Source: Ruegeria conchae (GTDB lineage Bacteria; Pseudomonadota; Alphaproteobacteria; Rhodobacterales; Rhodobacteraceae). Taken from it: a stretch of DNA of 58,663 nucleotides. The translations under genes and the position numbers were made by a program. The first letter of the stretch is position 1, and each line of letters begins with the position of its first letter. The notes below the pieces were generated by a model that saw nothing but the letters and a program-made list of their open reading frames with translations, was not told the DNA's origin and searched no databases. Positions 26,589-35,621 of this stretch are shown piece by piece. The stretch lies in contig NZ_AEYW01000016.1 in the NCBI RefSeq assembly GCF_000192475.1, positions 1-58,663 of the forward strand, given 5' to 3'.

Positions 26589-27380
26589 ATGAAGGCTCAC
26601 AATCCAACCGGCGTAGACGCCTACAAACCTGCACAGATTGCAGAACTGGTTGAAACATCTGGTGTCGCAAAGGCACATCTTTCCATCGTTCAAACGCTGA
26701 CACTTGCAATACTCGCAGGTGTCTTCATCGGCTTCGGTGGGGCCGCCTACACTATGGTTATGACCGGCGTAGATCCCGGATTTGGGCCAGCCCGATTTCT
26801 TGGTGGGGTGGTGTTTTCTCTGGGCCTGATCCTTGTGGTCGTTGGTGGGGCGGAACTATTCACTGGAAACGCGCTGATGACCATCGCGGCAGTGGATCGA
26901 AAAATCTCGATGCGTGACCTGTTGAGGAACTGGGGATTCGTGTATCTCGGAAATTTAGTCGGAGCCGTCGCACTAGTCCTTGCTTGCGCTGCAAGCGGTT
27001 TGCTGGAAGGACCAATGGGGGCTACTGCTGCAGCGATCGCAAATGGCAAGATTGATCTCTCTCCAACGCAAGCCTTTATGCGAGGCATTCTGTGCAACGC
27101 CTTAGTCTGCCTTGCAGTCTGGCTGAGCTTCGCCGCCAGATCGGTCGTGGGAAAGGTCATGGCAATACTCTGGCCAATTTCGACGTTTGTTCTGTTGGGT
27201 CTCGAACACTCGATCGCTAATATGTACCTGCTGCCTCAGGGTGCGCTAGCAGGTGCCAAACTCGGTTGGAGCGCCACCATCAGCAACCTTTTTTGGGTCA
27301 CGGTCGGTAATGTAGTCGGAGGCGCGGGCGGTGTCGCGCTCGCCTATCGGCTTGCCTATTTGGGCAAGGCAAGCGACTGA
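26589..27380 (+). CDS. Formate/nitrite transporter family channel
   Basis: A 263-residue integral membrane protein of the FNT family (FocA/NirC), a pentameric channel for formate, nitrite or hydrosulfide. The amphipathic N-terminal helix (AYKPAQIAELVETSGVAKAHL) and several hydrophobic segments are visible, with GFGGAAYTMV and GGAELFTGNALM matching the pore-lining regions. The ATG at 26589 is preferred to the ATG at 26553, because the latter overlaps a perfect FNR box centred about 42 bases upstream. Neither start has a strong ribosome-binding site, so a leaderless message is possible. The substrate cannot be chosen from sequence. Confidence 0.88.
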   Translation: MKAHNPTGVDAYKPAQIAELVETSGVAKAHLSIVQTLTLAILAGVFIGFGGAAYTMVMTGVDPGFGPARFLGGVVFSLGLILVVVGGAELFTGNALMTIAAVDRKISMRDLLRNWGFVYLGNLVGAVALVLACAASGLLEGPMGATAAAIANGKIDLSPTQAFMRGILCNALVCLAVWLSFAARSVVGKVMAILWPISTFVLLGLEHSIANMYLLPQGALAGAKLGWSATISNLFWVTVGNVVGGAGGVALAYRLAYLGKASD

Positions 27381-27461
27381 CGCTAGCTCAAGTCCTGTCT
27401 CGATTGACGATAGCCATACACTTCAAGGTTGCAGCGTAGCTTTCTCTCCTCCACGTTTGAC

Positions 27462-27476
27462 ATCACAAATTGTGAT
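27462..27476 (+). promoter_or_regulatory. Perfect palindrome before the ORF6N gene (candidate operator)
   Basis: ATCACAA-A-TTGTGAT is a 15-bp palindrome with 7-bp arms, centred 22 bases before the ATG at 27491. A near copy (ATCACA-GAA-TGTGAT) lies inside the gene at 27697-27711, and the similarity extends six bases beyond (TTCCAAA / TTTCAAA). An autoregulatory operator is plausible. Confidence 0.5.
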
Positions 27477-27490
27477 TCCAAACGGATGCC

Positions 27491-28198
27491 ATGACGAAAC
27501 CCAACACCCTGCCCAGCACGCATGAAGTCCAGAGCGCCATTCACCGGGTGCGCGGCACCCGCGTGGTACTGGCCGAGGATCTGGCGCAGTTCTACGGAAA
27601 GTCCGTCAGCGCTTTCAATCAGGCTGTCTCGCGCAACAAGGATCTGTTCGAGGGCTACCGTTTTCAGCTGAACGATGCCGAGGTCGCTGATTTGCAATCA
27701 CAGAATGTGATTTCAAAACCCAAAGGCCGCGGCGGGCGGCGGGTCAATCCGTGGGTCTATACCGACTACGGCGTGGCCATCGCCTCGACCCTGTTCAAGG
27801 ACCCTCGCGCGATCAAGATCACCCGGATGATCACCGAAGCCTTTGTTGACGGTGTGAACGCGCTGGCCGAAACCCCGCGCAGCGTGCCGGAAATCCTGAC
27901 ACCCACGGACGCTCCTGCCCCGCTGCTGCCCAATGGCGATCAACTGCGTGATCTGGCCGAAAATATACTCGATTCAGGGCAACAGAGCCTGGTCGACTAC
28001 ATCGCCAACCCCACCACCAAGCGCCAGCAGGCGGTGGCGATGATTATGAAAACTCTGGCCGAAACCGCCGGAGAAGAGGTCCGCACCCAGCAGGAACGCC
28101 TGCGCCTGCGCATCGCGGAACGTCTGGCCACTGGGGATTACACAAATGATGATGACCGCAAGCGCCTGCTGGAGTTATTGCAAGCCATGAAGGGATGA
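27491..28198 (+). CDS. ORF6N domain protein (phage antirepressor-like)
   Basis: A 235-residue DNA-binding-type protein. The ORF6N domain covers about residues 10-110: a VRGTRVVLAEDLAQFYGKS start, an AVSRNKDLFEGYRFQL middle, and the VNPWVYTDYGVAIAS end. The C-terminal half is helical and not recognised. Family members occur in phages and bacterial accessory loci, often next to KilA-N or Bro proteins, and are thought to bind DNA. It is transcribed alone. A palindrome upstream and another inside the gene suggest autoregulation. Confidence 0.8.
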   Translation: MTKPNTLPSTHEVQSAIHRVRGTRVVLAEDLAQFYGKSVSAFNQAVSRNKDLFEGYRFQLNDAEVADLQSQNVISKPKGRGGRRVNPWVYTDYGVAIASTLFKDPRAIKITRMITEAFVDGVNALAETPRSVPEILTPTDAPAPLLPNGDQLRDLAENILDSGQQSLVDYIANPTTKRQQAVAMIMKTLAETAGEEVRTQQERLRLRIAERLATGDYTNDDDRKRLLELLQAMKG

Positions 28199-28201
28199 TC
28201 A

Positions 28202-28687
28202 TCAGGGTTTGAGGAACTTCGCGGTTCCAACGGTTCGCTCACGCGGTGCCTGAGTTTGCCGCGGTGCGTTCCCGGCGGTTCCCGGCATCGCAGTCGTTCG
28301 TTGCCGTTGCAGACCACGGGTGCCGCAGGCAACGCCGTCACCGTCAGGGTCATTTCGCTTGTGATAGCCCGGCCCGCCTTCAAAAAATGGCCCCGGAACA
28401 AGCCGCTGCACCGTGTCACAGCCCGCCAGCGCCACCAGATGGATCACAGCCTCATGACGCTCGTAGTCCGAGATGCGCAAATACACTCCGATCGTGATCA
28501 TTCCGATTGTCAACGGCAGCGCAAGCACCATCAGCAGAATGCGCAGCGGCGACAGAGCTTTCCGACGCATCTCATCCGCACGACGTTGCCGCCTAGTCAT
28601 CCGCGGATTAAGGCCAATCTCATCATTTGTATTTCCGGTCGTCATCGGGGTAGATATATACCCTGTATGTGGCAAAGCCATGGCCAT
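28202..28687 (-). CDS. Membrane-anchored Excalibur calcium-binding domain protein
   Basis: A 161-residue protein. One transmembrane helix (LRILLMVLALPLTIGMITIGVYL, about residues 48-70) follows a basic segment (RRQRRADEMRRK). The outside part carries an Excalibur-like loop: CDTVQRLVPGPFFEGGPGYHKRNDPDGDGVACGT, with two Cys and the DPDGDG Ca-binding motif. The rest is a low-complexity basic tail. Starts at 28687 or 28645 are possible and neither has a clear ribosome-binding site. It converges with the ORF6N gene, with three bases between the stops. Confidence 0.68.
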   Translation of the reverse strand: MAMALPHTGYISTPMTTGNTNDEIGLNPRMTRRQRRADEMRRKALSPLRILLMVLALPLTIGMITIGVYLRISDYERHEAVIHLVALAGCDTVQRLVPGPFFEGGPGYHKRNDPDGDGVACGTRGLQRQRTTAMPGTAGNAPRQTQAPRERTVGTAKFLKP

Positions 28688-28710
28688 ACCGAGCTAAAAA
28701 ACCTATTCCG

Positions 28711-29118
28711 TCACCGCACCACATGCACTGCGCATTTTGCGTGCCGTACCACATGGGTCGCGGTTGACCCCAACAGCAGATCCTGCATGCCAGGCCGGTG
28801 CGAGGCCAGAATGATCAGGTCGGGCTTGTTCACTTCGGCCCAATCCAGAATTGTTCTGCCAGAGTGACCTTCGATCACCTGTCCTTGGGCATTTGGTAAT
28901 CGAGCAGCCAGCGTGTCAAGCTCAGCCTGAAGCGCTTTGCGTGTCTCTGAAAGATATTCCGCCGGCATGTATGAGATCGCATAATCCGGAATGTGCTCGA
29001 CCACATGCAGCAGAGTGATCTGCGCCTGTGGGGTTGCCAGCAACTTTGCCAGTTTCATCGCCGCCGAACTGTCGCGTTCGGCATCAAATGAAATAGGGAC
29101 AAGGATGTTGTGATACAT
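28711..29118 (-). CDS. Universal stress protein (UspA family)
   Basis: A 135-residue USP. It begins with MYHNILVPISFDAERDSS, and the C-terminal ATP-binding-like motif is seen in LIILASHRPGMQDLLLGSTATHVVRHAKCAVHVVR (GS-T segment with the family's HxPG). A degenerate FNR-type box lies about 60 bases upstream; USP genes in this group are often anaerobically induced. The gene upstream is an ABM-like monooxygenase on the same strand. Confidence 0.9.
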   Translation of the reverse strand: MYHNILVPISFDAERDSSAAMKLAKLLATPQAQITLLHVVEHIPDYAISYMPAEYLSETRKALQAELDTLAARLPNAQGQVIEGHSGRTILDWAEVNKPDLIILASHRPGMQDLLLGSTATHVVRHAKCAVHVVR

Positions 29119-29173
29119 GGCTTGTGCCTCCGTGGTTGCGCCGGCATCTTGCCCTGCCTCGCCACAGCGCGCC

Positions 29174-29187
29174 TTGATTCAGGTCAG
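29174..29187 (-). promoter_or_regulatory. Degenerate FNR-type box upstream of the usp gene
   Basis: TTGAT-TCAG-GTCAG (plus-strand reading) matches the FNR palindrome at 8 of 10 positions. It lies about 60 bases upstream of the universal stress protein start and overlaps the last codons of the gene before it. Confidence 0.3.
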
Positions 29188-29510
29188 GAACCGCCGAATG
29201 TTTCGGCAACGTCATACATCACCGGCTCAAAGCTCTTACACAGCTCGTTGATGCGGCGGTTTCGTTCCCGCATTTCCGGCGTACGCAGCATCGCCAGAAA
29301 GTCGTCGCGCCGCTCCCATTGCGAGTAATTTGCAATCCGGGTTTGGGCATCATTTACATGAAGACCGGCTGAAATGAACCCTGGCTGTTTCGAGATAAAG
29401 GAGGCATACGCATCCGTCAGCGCCTCAAGAAGATCCTGGCAGGTCCCGGGCGTCATTTCAAACGTGGTGATGACGGTCTGGCAACTGGCGGTTTTGGAAA
29501 TCTGCGGCAT
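29184..29510 (-). CDS. Antibiotic biosynthesis monooxygenase (ABM) domain-like protein
   Basis: A 108-residue dimeric alpha-beta barrel type protein. It has the ABM pattern: VITTFEMTPGTCQDLLEALTDAY, then SKQPGFISAGLHVN, then IANYSQWERRDDFLAML. The start at 29510 has AAAGGAG seven bases upstream; a frame start at 29561 has none. Members act on haem, quinones or small reactive species. It probably precedes usp on the same strand (65 bases apart). Confidence 0.75.
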   Translation of the reverse strand: MPQISKTASCQTVITTFEMTPGTCQDLLEALTDAYASFISKQPGFISAGLHVNDAQTRIANYSQWERRDDFLAMLRTPEMRERNRRINELCKSFEPVMYDVAETFGGS

Positions 29511-29663
29511 TTGGCTTCTCCTTTGTAGCTGCCCCCAGCCTAGCACAGCTTTCAAATTCACAATCTATTTCGTGCAGATAAGTGCGGATGCAGATCAAAA
29601 AACTTTCTCAGACATGAACAAGATACTAACCATCCATTAACCAAGTCGACCGATGCTGCTCAG

Positions 29664-30329
29664 ATGATGCATCGGCTTCTTGTATCCGTATTACTTATAT
29701 GGCTAGCCGCTCCGGCTTCGGCCGGGGCCTGGCTGCGCGAAAAAGGCTCAAGCTTCACCGCAATCTCGGTGACCGCTTTCCAAGACGACGGCGACACTCA
29801 TAGATACAAATCTGCTCTCTATTCCGAGTGGGGTCTGAGGCCGAAACTCACAATCGGGCTGGATGCCGAGGAGCACCAGGATCTGTATGGGCATGCGTTG
29901 GTTTTCGCCCGCATTCCCGTCGCTGATTTTGGGCAAGCAGGCCGATTTTCCATCGAGTTCGGACTGGGCGCACATCACCGTCAATACGATGCCTGGGCGA
30001 TGTACAAAACAACACTCTCATATGGCAAAGGTATTCAAATCGGATTGGGGGGCGGATGGATCAATATCGACGCCGTGCACGAAAACCGCACGCATGAGGC
30101 TCTAATCCGCAAGCTGGATTTCACGGCTGGCCTGTCCTCGGGACGGCGCATCGACCCGCTCTTGCAGATAGAAACCTCGTATATTTCAGATCGCCCTTGG
30201 TATTGGCGGGTACGTCCTTCGCTGATGTTTCGCCCGAAAAAAGGCAACCTCACCTGGATTCTGGGTGCCGAACGAAATTCAGCCGATGACAATATCGGAA
30301 TCAAATTCGCCCTGTGGCGCCGCCATTGA
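29664..30329 (+). CDS. Probable outer-membrane beta-barrel protein of unknown function
   Basis: A 221-residue protein with a signal peptide (MMHRLLVSVLLIWLAAPASAGA). The mature chain shows alternating aromatic/hydrophobic strands (LTIGLDAEEHQDLYGHALVFARIP, FSIEFGLGAHHRQYD, IQIGLGGGWINID) consistent with a small barrel. I do not recognise the family. It converges with the beta-helix protein gene, with 38 bases between the stops. Confidence 0.65.
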   Translation: MMHRLLVSVLLIWLAAPASAGAWLREKGSSFTAISVTAFQDDGDTHRYKSALYSEWGLRPKLTIGLDAEEHQDLYGHALVFARIPVADFGQAGRFSIEFGLGAHHRQYDAWAMYKTTLSYGKGIQIGLGGGWINIDAVHENRTHEALIRKLDFTAGLSSGRRIDPLLQIETSYISDRPWYWRVRPSLMFRPKKGNLTWILGAERNSADDNIGIKFALWRRH

Positions 30330-30367
30330 AGATGGGCCGCCCAAAACTGGAGAGCCCGCCACATCAA

Positions 30368-32653
30368 TCAGGTATCGATCCGCAGGATAGTCGAGACTGC
30401 CCCGCGCAAGCCTTCGGACCAGCGCAGGCGTATATCGCTCTGACTGGCACCTTGTCTCAGTTCAACATATGGCGAGGTATAGCGTATCGCGTTCGATGCG
30501 TTCCTGAGGGTGCCCAGGGCCACAACCGAATCACATCCGCGAGCACGGCCGCCAAATGGTAACTGCCCCTGCGAACTGACGGTCCAGGACGAAGACGCCG
30601 AACTCTGCGTATGTTGCAGCCTCAACGGGTTGGCGCAGGGCGTGTCGATGCCGTGGAACGTGTTGTTCTCAAAACACACTCTCTTGTACCGTTCCGGGTC
30701 GAGATCGGCAAAGCTGGTATCAACCCGATCCACCCGGTCGATCCGCACATTGTTGACGCGGAACTTGTTCCCGGTCACGGTCAGCCCGTTCAGGAAATGA
30801 CCCGTGCCATAGGGGCGGATCACCAGATAGCTGAACCAGGGCGCGACATCGCTGGCGTAGAAAATGTTATCCGTGATACTCAGCGCGCTGAATGAGAAGC
30901 TGGTAAAGTAATCCGGGTTCGCATCGTGCTCGTTGGTCCACTCGATAAAGCAGTTATCGACATAGTTCTCGGCGATGGACGAACTGTTGTAGCCACCGAT
31001 AATGACCAACCCGGCATTGCGCACCCCGTTGGCCACGTTGTCGCCCTGGAAAAAGTGGTTGCCCAGGACCAGATTGTTGTCGCCGCTCAGCACTGCGAAA
31101 TGATGGAACCGGGTCGCCCGGTTATGGCGCAGCTTGACGTCATTGGCATTGGCGTTCAGTGCGATTGAGCTGCGATCCGGCACATCCAGACTTTCCTCGG
31201 TCGACAGGAATTGACAGCCATCAATCAGCATTCCCTGACATCCGCGCCCGATCGAGGTAACGCCGCGATCTTTGGGGCGACTGATAAAGCAATCCTTCAG
31301 CACAAAGGTGTTCCCACCCGGGGACAGCCGGATCGCGCTGCATCGCCCGTTGCACTGGAACTCGATCCCTTCCATGTTGAACTTCTGCAGCGCGCTGAAG
31401 CCGCTGAAATCCAACAGATATTTGAAAGCTGTAAAGGTGAAAGCCTGTGTACCCGCCGCATCATAAGTCGGCGCGCTCAGCGTGATCTCACCGGTGCTTT
31501 CGTTTTTCGACCGCACATAGACCTCGCGCCCAACACCGCTGCCGGTGACCAGCGAGCCCACAGGTATATTGGCCACATTGGCCACATTGGTCAGCGTATC
31601 AGGATCAGACGGGCTATAGGTCGCGACCGAGGTGAAGGTTTCAGTATCCCAGGCCGAGCTGCTTTTGACATCAAACTGTCCATTACGCACCACGCGACGG
31701 GTGGCATAGCCCGTTCGGTTTGGCACCGCCGCCGCCATATCGATAGATTCGGTTACTGCGATCTTGCGCCCACCCAGATCCAGCGATTCATGGTCCGAGC
31801 TATTCAGCAGCGCCTGAAAGGCCTTTTTGAAAGCCAGCATTTCGTCACCGAACGCGGTGATATAGGTGGGCAAATCAAAGTTCTTGGTCAGCAGCAGCAT
31901 CTTGTCGACCGGCATCGTGACGGTGCCGTCAAACGAAACCTCGGATGCCATGTTGGTGTTCTCTTCCAGCCGGAACTCACCTTGTGGCACGTAGACCTTG
32001 CGCCCATTCGCGGCCTGATCCGCTGCCTCAAACGCCGCCGAGTCATCGGTGACCCCGTCGCCCACCGCCCCAAAATCGCGCACGTCTACCAGCCCGATCA
32101 TGTCCCGCAGGAAAACCGAAGTCACATCGGTGATCTCGATATCATCCACCCGCACCACCGCGCCGTTGGTGCCTTCGATATCCAAACCAAAATGGCCATA
32201 AAGCGCCGTGTTGCCCCATGGCATATCCACGCCGGGGCGCAGGCTCGTGCCCACGATGGCCGTCACCTCATGCACGATGCCATAGCCGGTCAGCTGCACC
32301 GCGGGGCCCTGCTCGACCAACCCGTCCACATGCGCATCTCCGGCACCACCGGCCCAGCCCGCAACCCGCACCTCGGGCAGCGGCCCACTGATCGCCTTCA
32401 CCCGCGCCTTGATCTGCAGATAGCAGCCCGGCAACAAGGACGTCTGCCCCATATAGCGCAGACGCTGAGGCTCTGCCGTCTTGTATATCTCCAAACAGCC
32501 CGCAAAATCCGCATCCGCCGGAACGAACACTCCCGTGCCCGACCCCTCATAGGTCGGAGAGCCCGGCGTGCCGTCGCCACTGGACCAGACCCCAAGACCA
32601 GCCGCATAGGCGGGCGGCATGAACACCATGCCATCGGTGATTGCCTTGTTCAT
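30368..32653 (-). CDS. Large beta-helix protein (pectate lyase 3 / GH28-related)
   Basis: A 761-residue protein. An N-terminal module (about residues 1-185) with LRYMGQTSLLPGCYLQIKARVKA is carbohydrate-binding-like. LVDVRDFGAVGDGVTDDSAAFEAA (about residue 189) is the start of a pectate-lyase-3-type right-handed beta-helix, and repeating NN/NH turns (for example HNRATRFHHFAVLSGDNNLVLGNHFFQG) run to about residue 680. Similar proteins serve as phage tail-spike or polysaccharide-degrading enzymes. No signal peptide is seen; export, if any, is by another route. The start has AAGGGA seven bases upstream. No polysaccharide genes are next to it. Confidence 0.75.
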   Translation of the reverse strand: MNKAITDGMVFMPPAYAAGLGVWSSGDGTPGSPTYEGSGTGVFVPADADFAGCLEIYKTAEPQRLRYMGQTSLLPGCYLQIKARVKAISGPLPEVRVAGWAGGAGDAHVDGLVEQGPAVQLTGYGIVHEVTAIVGTSLRPGVDMPWGNTALYGHFGLDIEGTNGAVVRVDDIEITDVTSVFLRDMIGLVDVRDFGAVGDGVTDDSAAFEAADQAANGRKVYVPQGEFRLEENTNMASEVSFDGTVTMPVDKMLLLTKNFDLPTYITAFGDEMLAFKKAFQALLNSSDHESLDLGGRKIAVTESIDMAAAVPNRTGYATRRVVRNGQFDVKSSSAWDTETFTSVATYSPSDPDTLTNVANVANIPVGSLVTGSGVGREVYVRSKNESTGEITLSAPTYDAAGTQAFTFTAFKYLLDFSGFSALQKFNMEGIEFQCNGRCSAIRLSPGGNTFVLKDCFISRPKDRGVTSIGRGCQGMLIDGCQFLSTEESLDVPDRSSIALNANANDVKLRHNRATRFHHFAVLSGDNNLVLGNHFFQGDNVANGVRNAGLVIIGGYNSSSIAENYVDNCFIEWTNEHDANPDYFTSFSFSALSITDNIFYASDVAPWFSYLVIRPYGTGHFLNGLTVTGNKFRVNNVRIDRVDRVDTSFADLDPERYKRVCFENNTFHGIDTPCANPLRLQHTQSSASSSWTVSSQGQLPFGGRARGCDSVVALGTLRNASNAIRYTSPYVELRQGASQSDIRLRWSEGLRGAVSTILRIDT

Positions 32654-32789
32654 GTAAAATCCCTTTCCCAATCGCGCCAAGCACGCGCGCCAAAACCCGA
32701 TACTGCCCGGGCCCTGAGCCCAAGCGCATGGGTCTGAGTATCGAAAAGGGATTAATCGTGGCTCTTACCACCGTGACGATGGTGTTGCA

Positions 32790-33191
32790 TCAGGCCGCCG
32801 GGTCGGAGTTGCCCAGCAACTGTACACCGTTGATCTTCCAGCCGTTTTCCTGTCGGATCATTTGGTAGTCCAGCAAATGCACGCGTCCGTCACCATCAGT
32901 GATCATGACCTTCTGCCACAGGGCTCCGCTAATCTCGCGCAACTCCAGAAACCTCACATCCGCAGGCCGCCAGACCATAGGATAGCCACGGCGCACCATA
33001 ATCCCGAAATTCTCCGGATCGCCAAACAGCCGCTGGATATTGGGGCTGGCAAAGGTGAAGGCGGTGGCAAAGTCATCCGCCTTGAAGGCCTGTATCTGCG
33101 CCGAGATATTGGCCTCAATCTCGTCACTCTGAGCAAAAGCTCCGGATGCCAGTCCGGCACTCAGAGATACAGCAAGCAATAGTCGACGCAT
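32790..33191 (-). CDS. DUF4864 domain periplasmic protein
   Basis: A 133-residue protein with a signal peptide (MRRLLLAVSLSAGLASGAFA) and the DUF4864 core: IEANISAQIQAFKADDFATAFTFASPNIQRLFG, then MVRRGYPMVWRPADVRFLE. The family has an NTF2-like look but no assigned role. A very strong AGGAGG precedes the ATG. It lies 48 bases after the LysRS gene on the same strand, and a TTGACC...TACCCT pair with a 16-base spacer at 33238-33211 could give it its own promoter. Confidence 0.82.
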   Translation of the reverse strand: MRRLLLAVSLSAGLASGAFAQSDEIEANISAQIQAFKADDFATAFTFASPNIQRLFGDPENFGIMVRRGYPMVWRPADVRFLELREISGALWQKVMITDGDGRVHLLDYQMIRQENGWKINGVQLLGNSDPAA

Positions 33192-33239
33192 GGGGTCACC
33201 TCCTGATGCAAGGGTAGCCCCACACTGGATCAGGTCAAA

Positions 33240-34814
33240 TCAGACCAATTCCCCGGCCAGCGCCTTGTCGATCAGAGCAATCGTCTCTTGCACGCCATAA
33301 AGCGCGATGAACCCACCAAACCGAGGCCCTTGCGAAGCCCCCAGCAGCACTTCGTAAAGTGCCGTGAACCAGCCGCGCATCGGATCGAACCGCTCACGCC
33401 CGATGGAATAGACCACCGATTGCAGTGCCTCGTCTTCCATCGGCCCGTCATAGGCTTCCAAAGCCGCCCTCAATGCTTCCAGCGCCTCACGCTCCTGATC
33501 CGTCGGCGCGCGATGCTGGCGCGTCGGCTTGACGAAATCGTTGAAGTAGCGCACCGCAAAGCCCGCCGCCTGATCCAGATCAGGGTGAGTTTCCGCCGTG
33601 GCCTCAGGCGCATACCGGCGGATGAAGCCCCACAGCGCCTCTTTGTCCTCAGCCCCGGATACCGACGCCAGATTCAGCAACATCGCAAACGGAACCATCA
33701 GCGTGGACTCGGGCACATTCCCACCATGGATATGCCACACTGGATTATTCAACTGCGCCTTCAGGTCCTGCCCCGGATAGGCCCGCAACTGCTGATGATA
33801 CTCATCATACGCCTTCGGGATCACATCGAAATGCATCCGCTTAGCCGTCTTGGGCTTTTGATACATGAAATAGGCCAGTGACTCAGTCGGCGCATAGGTC
33901 AGCCATTCATCAATCGAGACACCATTGCCGGATGATTTGGAAATCTTCTGCCCGTTCTCATCAAGGAACAACTCATACGAGAAGTGTTCAGGCGCACGGC
34001 CTCCCAAGGCCCGGCAGATCGCGTCATAGATCTTCTCGTTGGTGGCGTGTTCCTTGCCATACATCTCGAAGTCAACGCCCAGCGCGGCCCAGCGCGCGCC
34101 GAAATCCGGCTTCCACTGCAGCTTGACGTTCCCGCCGGTCACGGGCAGCGTCCATTCCTTGCCATCCTCGTCATCGAAGGTGACAGTGTAGGTCTCGGCG
34201 CAAACCTTCTTCATCGGCACGTACAGAACCCGCCCGGTCTCGGGGTGGATCGGCAGGAAGATCGAATAGGTCTGCTGACGTTCTTCGCGCAGGCTTTTCA
34301 GCATGATAGCCATCACGTCATCATACTTCTCAACAGCGCGCTTGAGGATCTCGTCAAACTGGCCCGAGCGATAAAACTCGCGCGCCGAATAGAACTCATA
34401 CTCGAACCCGAAGGTATCGAGGAACCGGCGCAGCATGGCGTTATTATGCTCACCAAAGCTGTCATGCGTGCCAAACGGATCGGGTACCGAGGTCAGCGGG
34501 CATTGCAGATAGTCCTGCAGCACTTCTGGGTTCGGCACATTGGTCGGCACCTTCCGCATCCCGTCCAGATCGTCCGAGAAGCAGATCAGCTTGGTCGGAA
34601 TATCAGACAGCGCCTCAAACGCGCGCTTGACCATCGTGGTCCGCGCGACCTCGCCAAAGGTGCCTATGTGCGGCAGACCCGAGGGTCCATAGCCCGTCTC
34701 AAACAGCACATATCCCTTCTCCGGAGCGCCCTGCTTGTACCGTTTGAGCAACCGCCGCGCCTCTTCAAACGGCCACGCCTTGGACGTCATCGCGGTTTCA
34801 CGCAGGTCAGACAT
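33240..34814 (-). CDS. lysS: Class I lysyl-tRNA synthetase
   Basis: A 524-residue class I LysRS, the form found in Alphaproteobacteria and archaea in place of the class II enzyme. The HIGH-type signature is [13 protein letters not shown] (about residue 43), the KMSKS loop is [10 protein letters not shown] (about residue 289), and the C-terminal anticodon-binding helical domain follows. It charges tRNA-Lys. GGAG lies eight bases before the ATG. The DUF4864 gene follows on the same strand. Confidence 0.95.
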   Translation of the reverse strand: MSDLRETAMTSKAWPFEEARRLLKRYKQGAPEKGYVLFETGYGPSGLPHIGTFGEVARTTMVKRAFEALSDIPTKLICFSDDLDGMRKVPTNVPNPEVLQDYLQCPLTSVPDPFGTHDSFGEHNNAMLRRFLDTFGFEYEFYSAREFYRSGQFDEILKRAVEKYDDVMAIMLKSLREERQQTYSIFLPIHPETGRVLYVPMKKVCAETYTVTFDDEDGKEWTLPVTGGNVKLQWKPDFGARWAALGVDFEMYGKEHATNEKIYDAICRALGGRAPEHFSYELFLDENGQKISKSSGNGVSIDEWLTYAPTESLAYFMYQKPKTAKRMHFDVIPKAYDEYHQQLRAYPGQDLKAQLNNPVWHIHGGNVPESTLMVPFAMLLNLASVSGAEDKEALWGFIRRYAPEATAETHPDLDQAAGFAVRYFNDFVKPTRQHRAPTDQEREALEALRAALEAYDGPMEDEALQSVVYSIGRERFDPMRGWFTALYEVLLGASQGPRFGGFIALYGVQETIALIDKALAGELV

Positions 34815-34965
34815 TTGGATACTCCATCGGGAAACGTGCCAGACACCCCATGCGCCCGGACCGGCCCCTGTTATTGTGCAGGTGCAGTATGAGTCAATAA
34901 AGGGTGGTGAATTTCATGCCTCTATGCGCATGAACGTCATGCAATCAATATCTGCTCTGGACTAC

Positions 34966-34997
34966 GAATGTCCGCAACGCGGACACAGCGGACATTC
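34966..34997. repeat. Long palindromic hairpin, 10-bp arms
   Basis: GAATGTCCGC and GCGGACATTC are perfect reverse complements separated by 12 bases that contain a further partial copy (CGCGGACA). It sits 44 bases past the stop of the minus-strand secreted-protein gene and could act as its terminator, although no T run follows. It could also be a dispersed palindromic repeat. Confidence 0.5.
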
Positions 34998-35040
34998 ATC
35001 AAAGTTGCGCACTGGAGCGAACCATCCAGTAATCAAATCG

Positions 35041-35385
35041 TCACTGTGTCCACTTGAATTTTCCAGTCTGCTTACCCGACATATCGTGAAAAGTGCCTTT
35101 TCCATCCGGTTTGAACATATAGACAACCCCAAAATCCGAGAAGACGACCTGCAAGCCACTTTTAGTTTTTGTCATAGGATTGTTTGCAGGAGAAGTATTG
35201 GTGTCTCGCAGGCACAAACCACTATTCGAATTGCAAGATACGATATTTGGACTGTATGGCCCGCCGTTCTGTGAGTGCCACTCTGAAGTCACAGTAATTC
35301 GTGAACCAGCTGTGATATCCTGAGCGAAGGTCGGGGTCGCTGTAGTGAAGATTGCTGTTGCTATCCCTGCAAGTAGTTTTCTCAA
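35041..35385 (-). CDS. Small secreted protein of unknown function
   Basis: A 114-residue protein. The TTG at 35385 has GGAGGG seven bases upstream and yields a proper signal peptide (MRKLLAGIATAIFTTATPTFA). A longer frame to 35439 would put this signal inside the protein and is rejected. The mature part has two Cys (VSCNSNSGLCLRD) likely forming a disulfide. I do not recognise the family. Confidence 0.65.
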   Translation of the reverse strand: MRKLLAGIATAIFTTATPTFAQDITAGSRITVTSEWHSQNGGPYSPNIVSCNSNSGLCLRDTNTSPANNPMTKTKSGLQVVFSDFGVVYMFKPDGKGTFHDMSGKQTGKFKWTQ

Positions 35386-35621
35386 AGAATTACCCTCCAC
35401 AAATAAAATATTAGTTAATTTGCCCAATGGCGGACGCATGTCAAGCGAGCGGAGGATACAGTGTAATCTCCGGTAACTTTGGGCTCTAAACGGACATACG
35501 CATCACAGCCGATATCACCCACCCTGCCCGATCGCAATCATCGCATGCCAAAACTATCAGTTGAACCTCCCCGCACCCCCTCCTATCGTGCGGCAACAGA
35601 CGTATCATTCAGGACGACACC

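Noticed and set aside
31211..32737. Open frame of 508 codons on the plus strand
   Set aside because: Antisense to the beta-helix protein; rich in His, Arg and Gln as expected for a shadow of a GC-rich gene.
33984..34892. Open frame of 302 codons on the plus strand
   Set aside because: Antisense to class I LysRS and lacking any domain.
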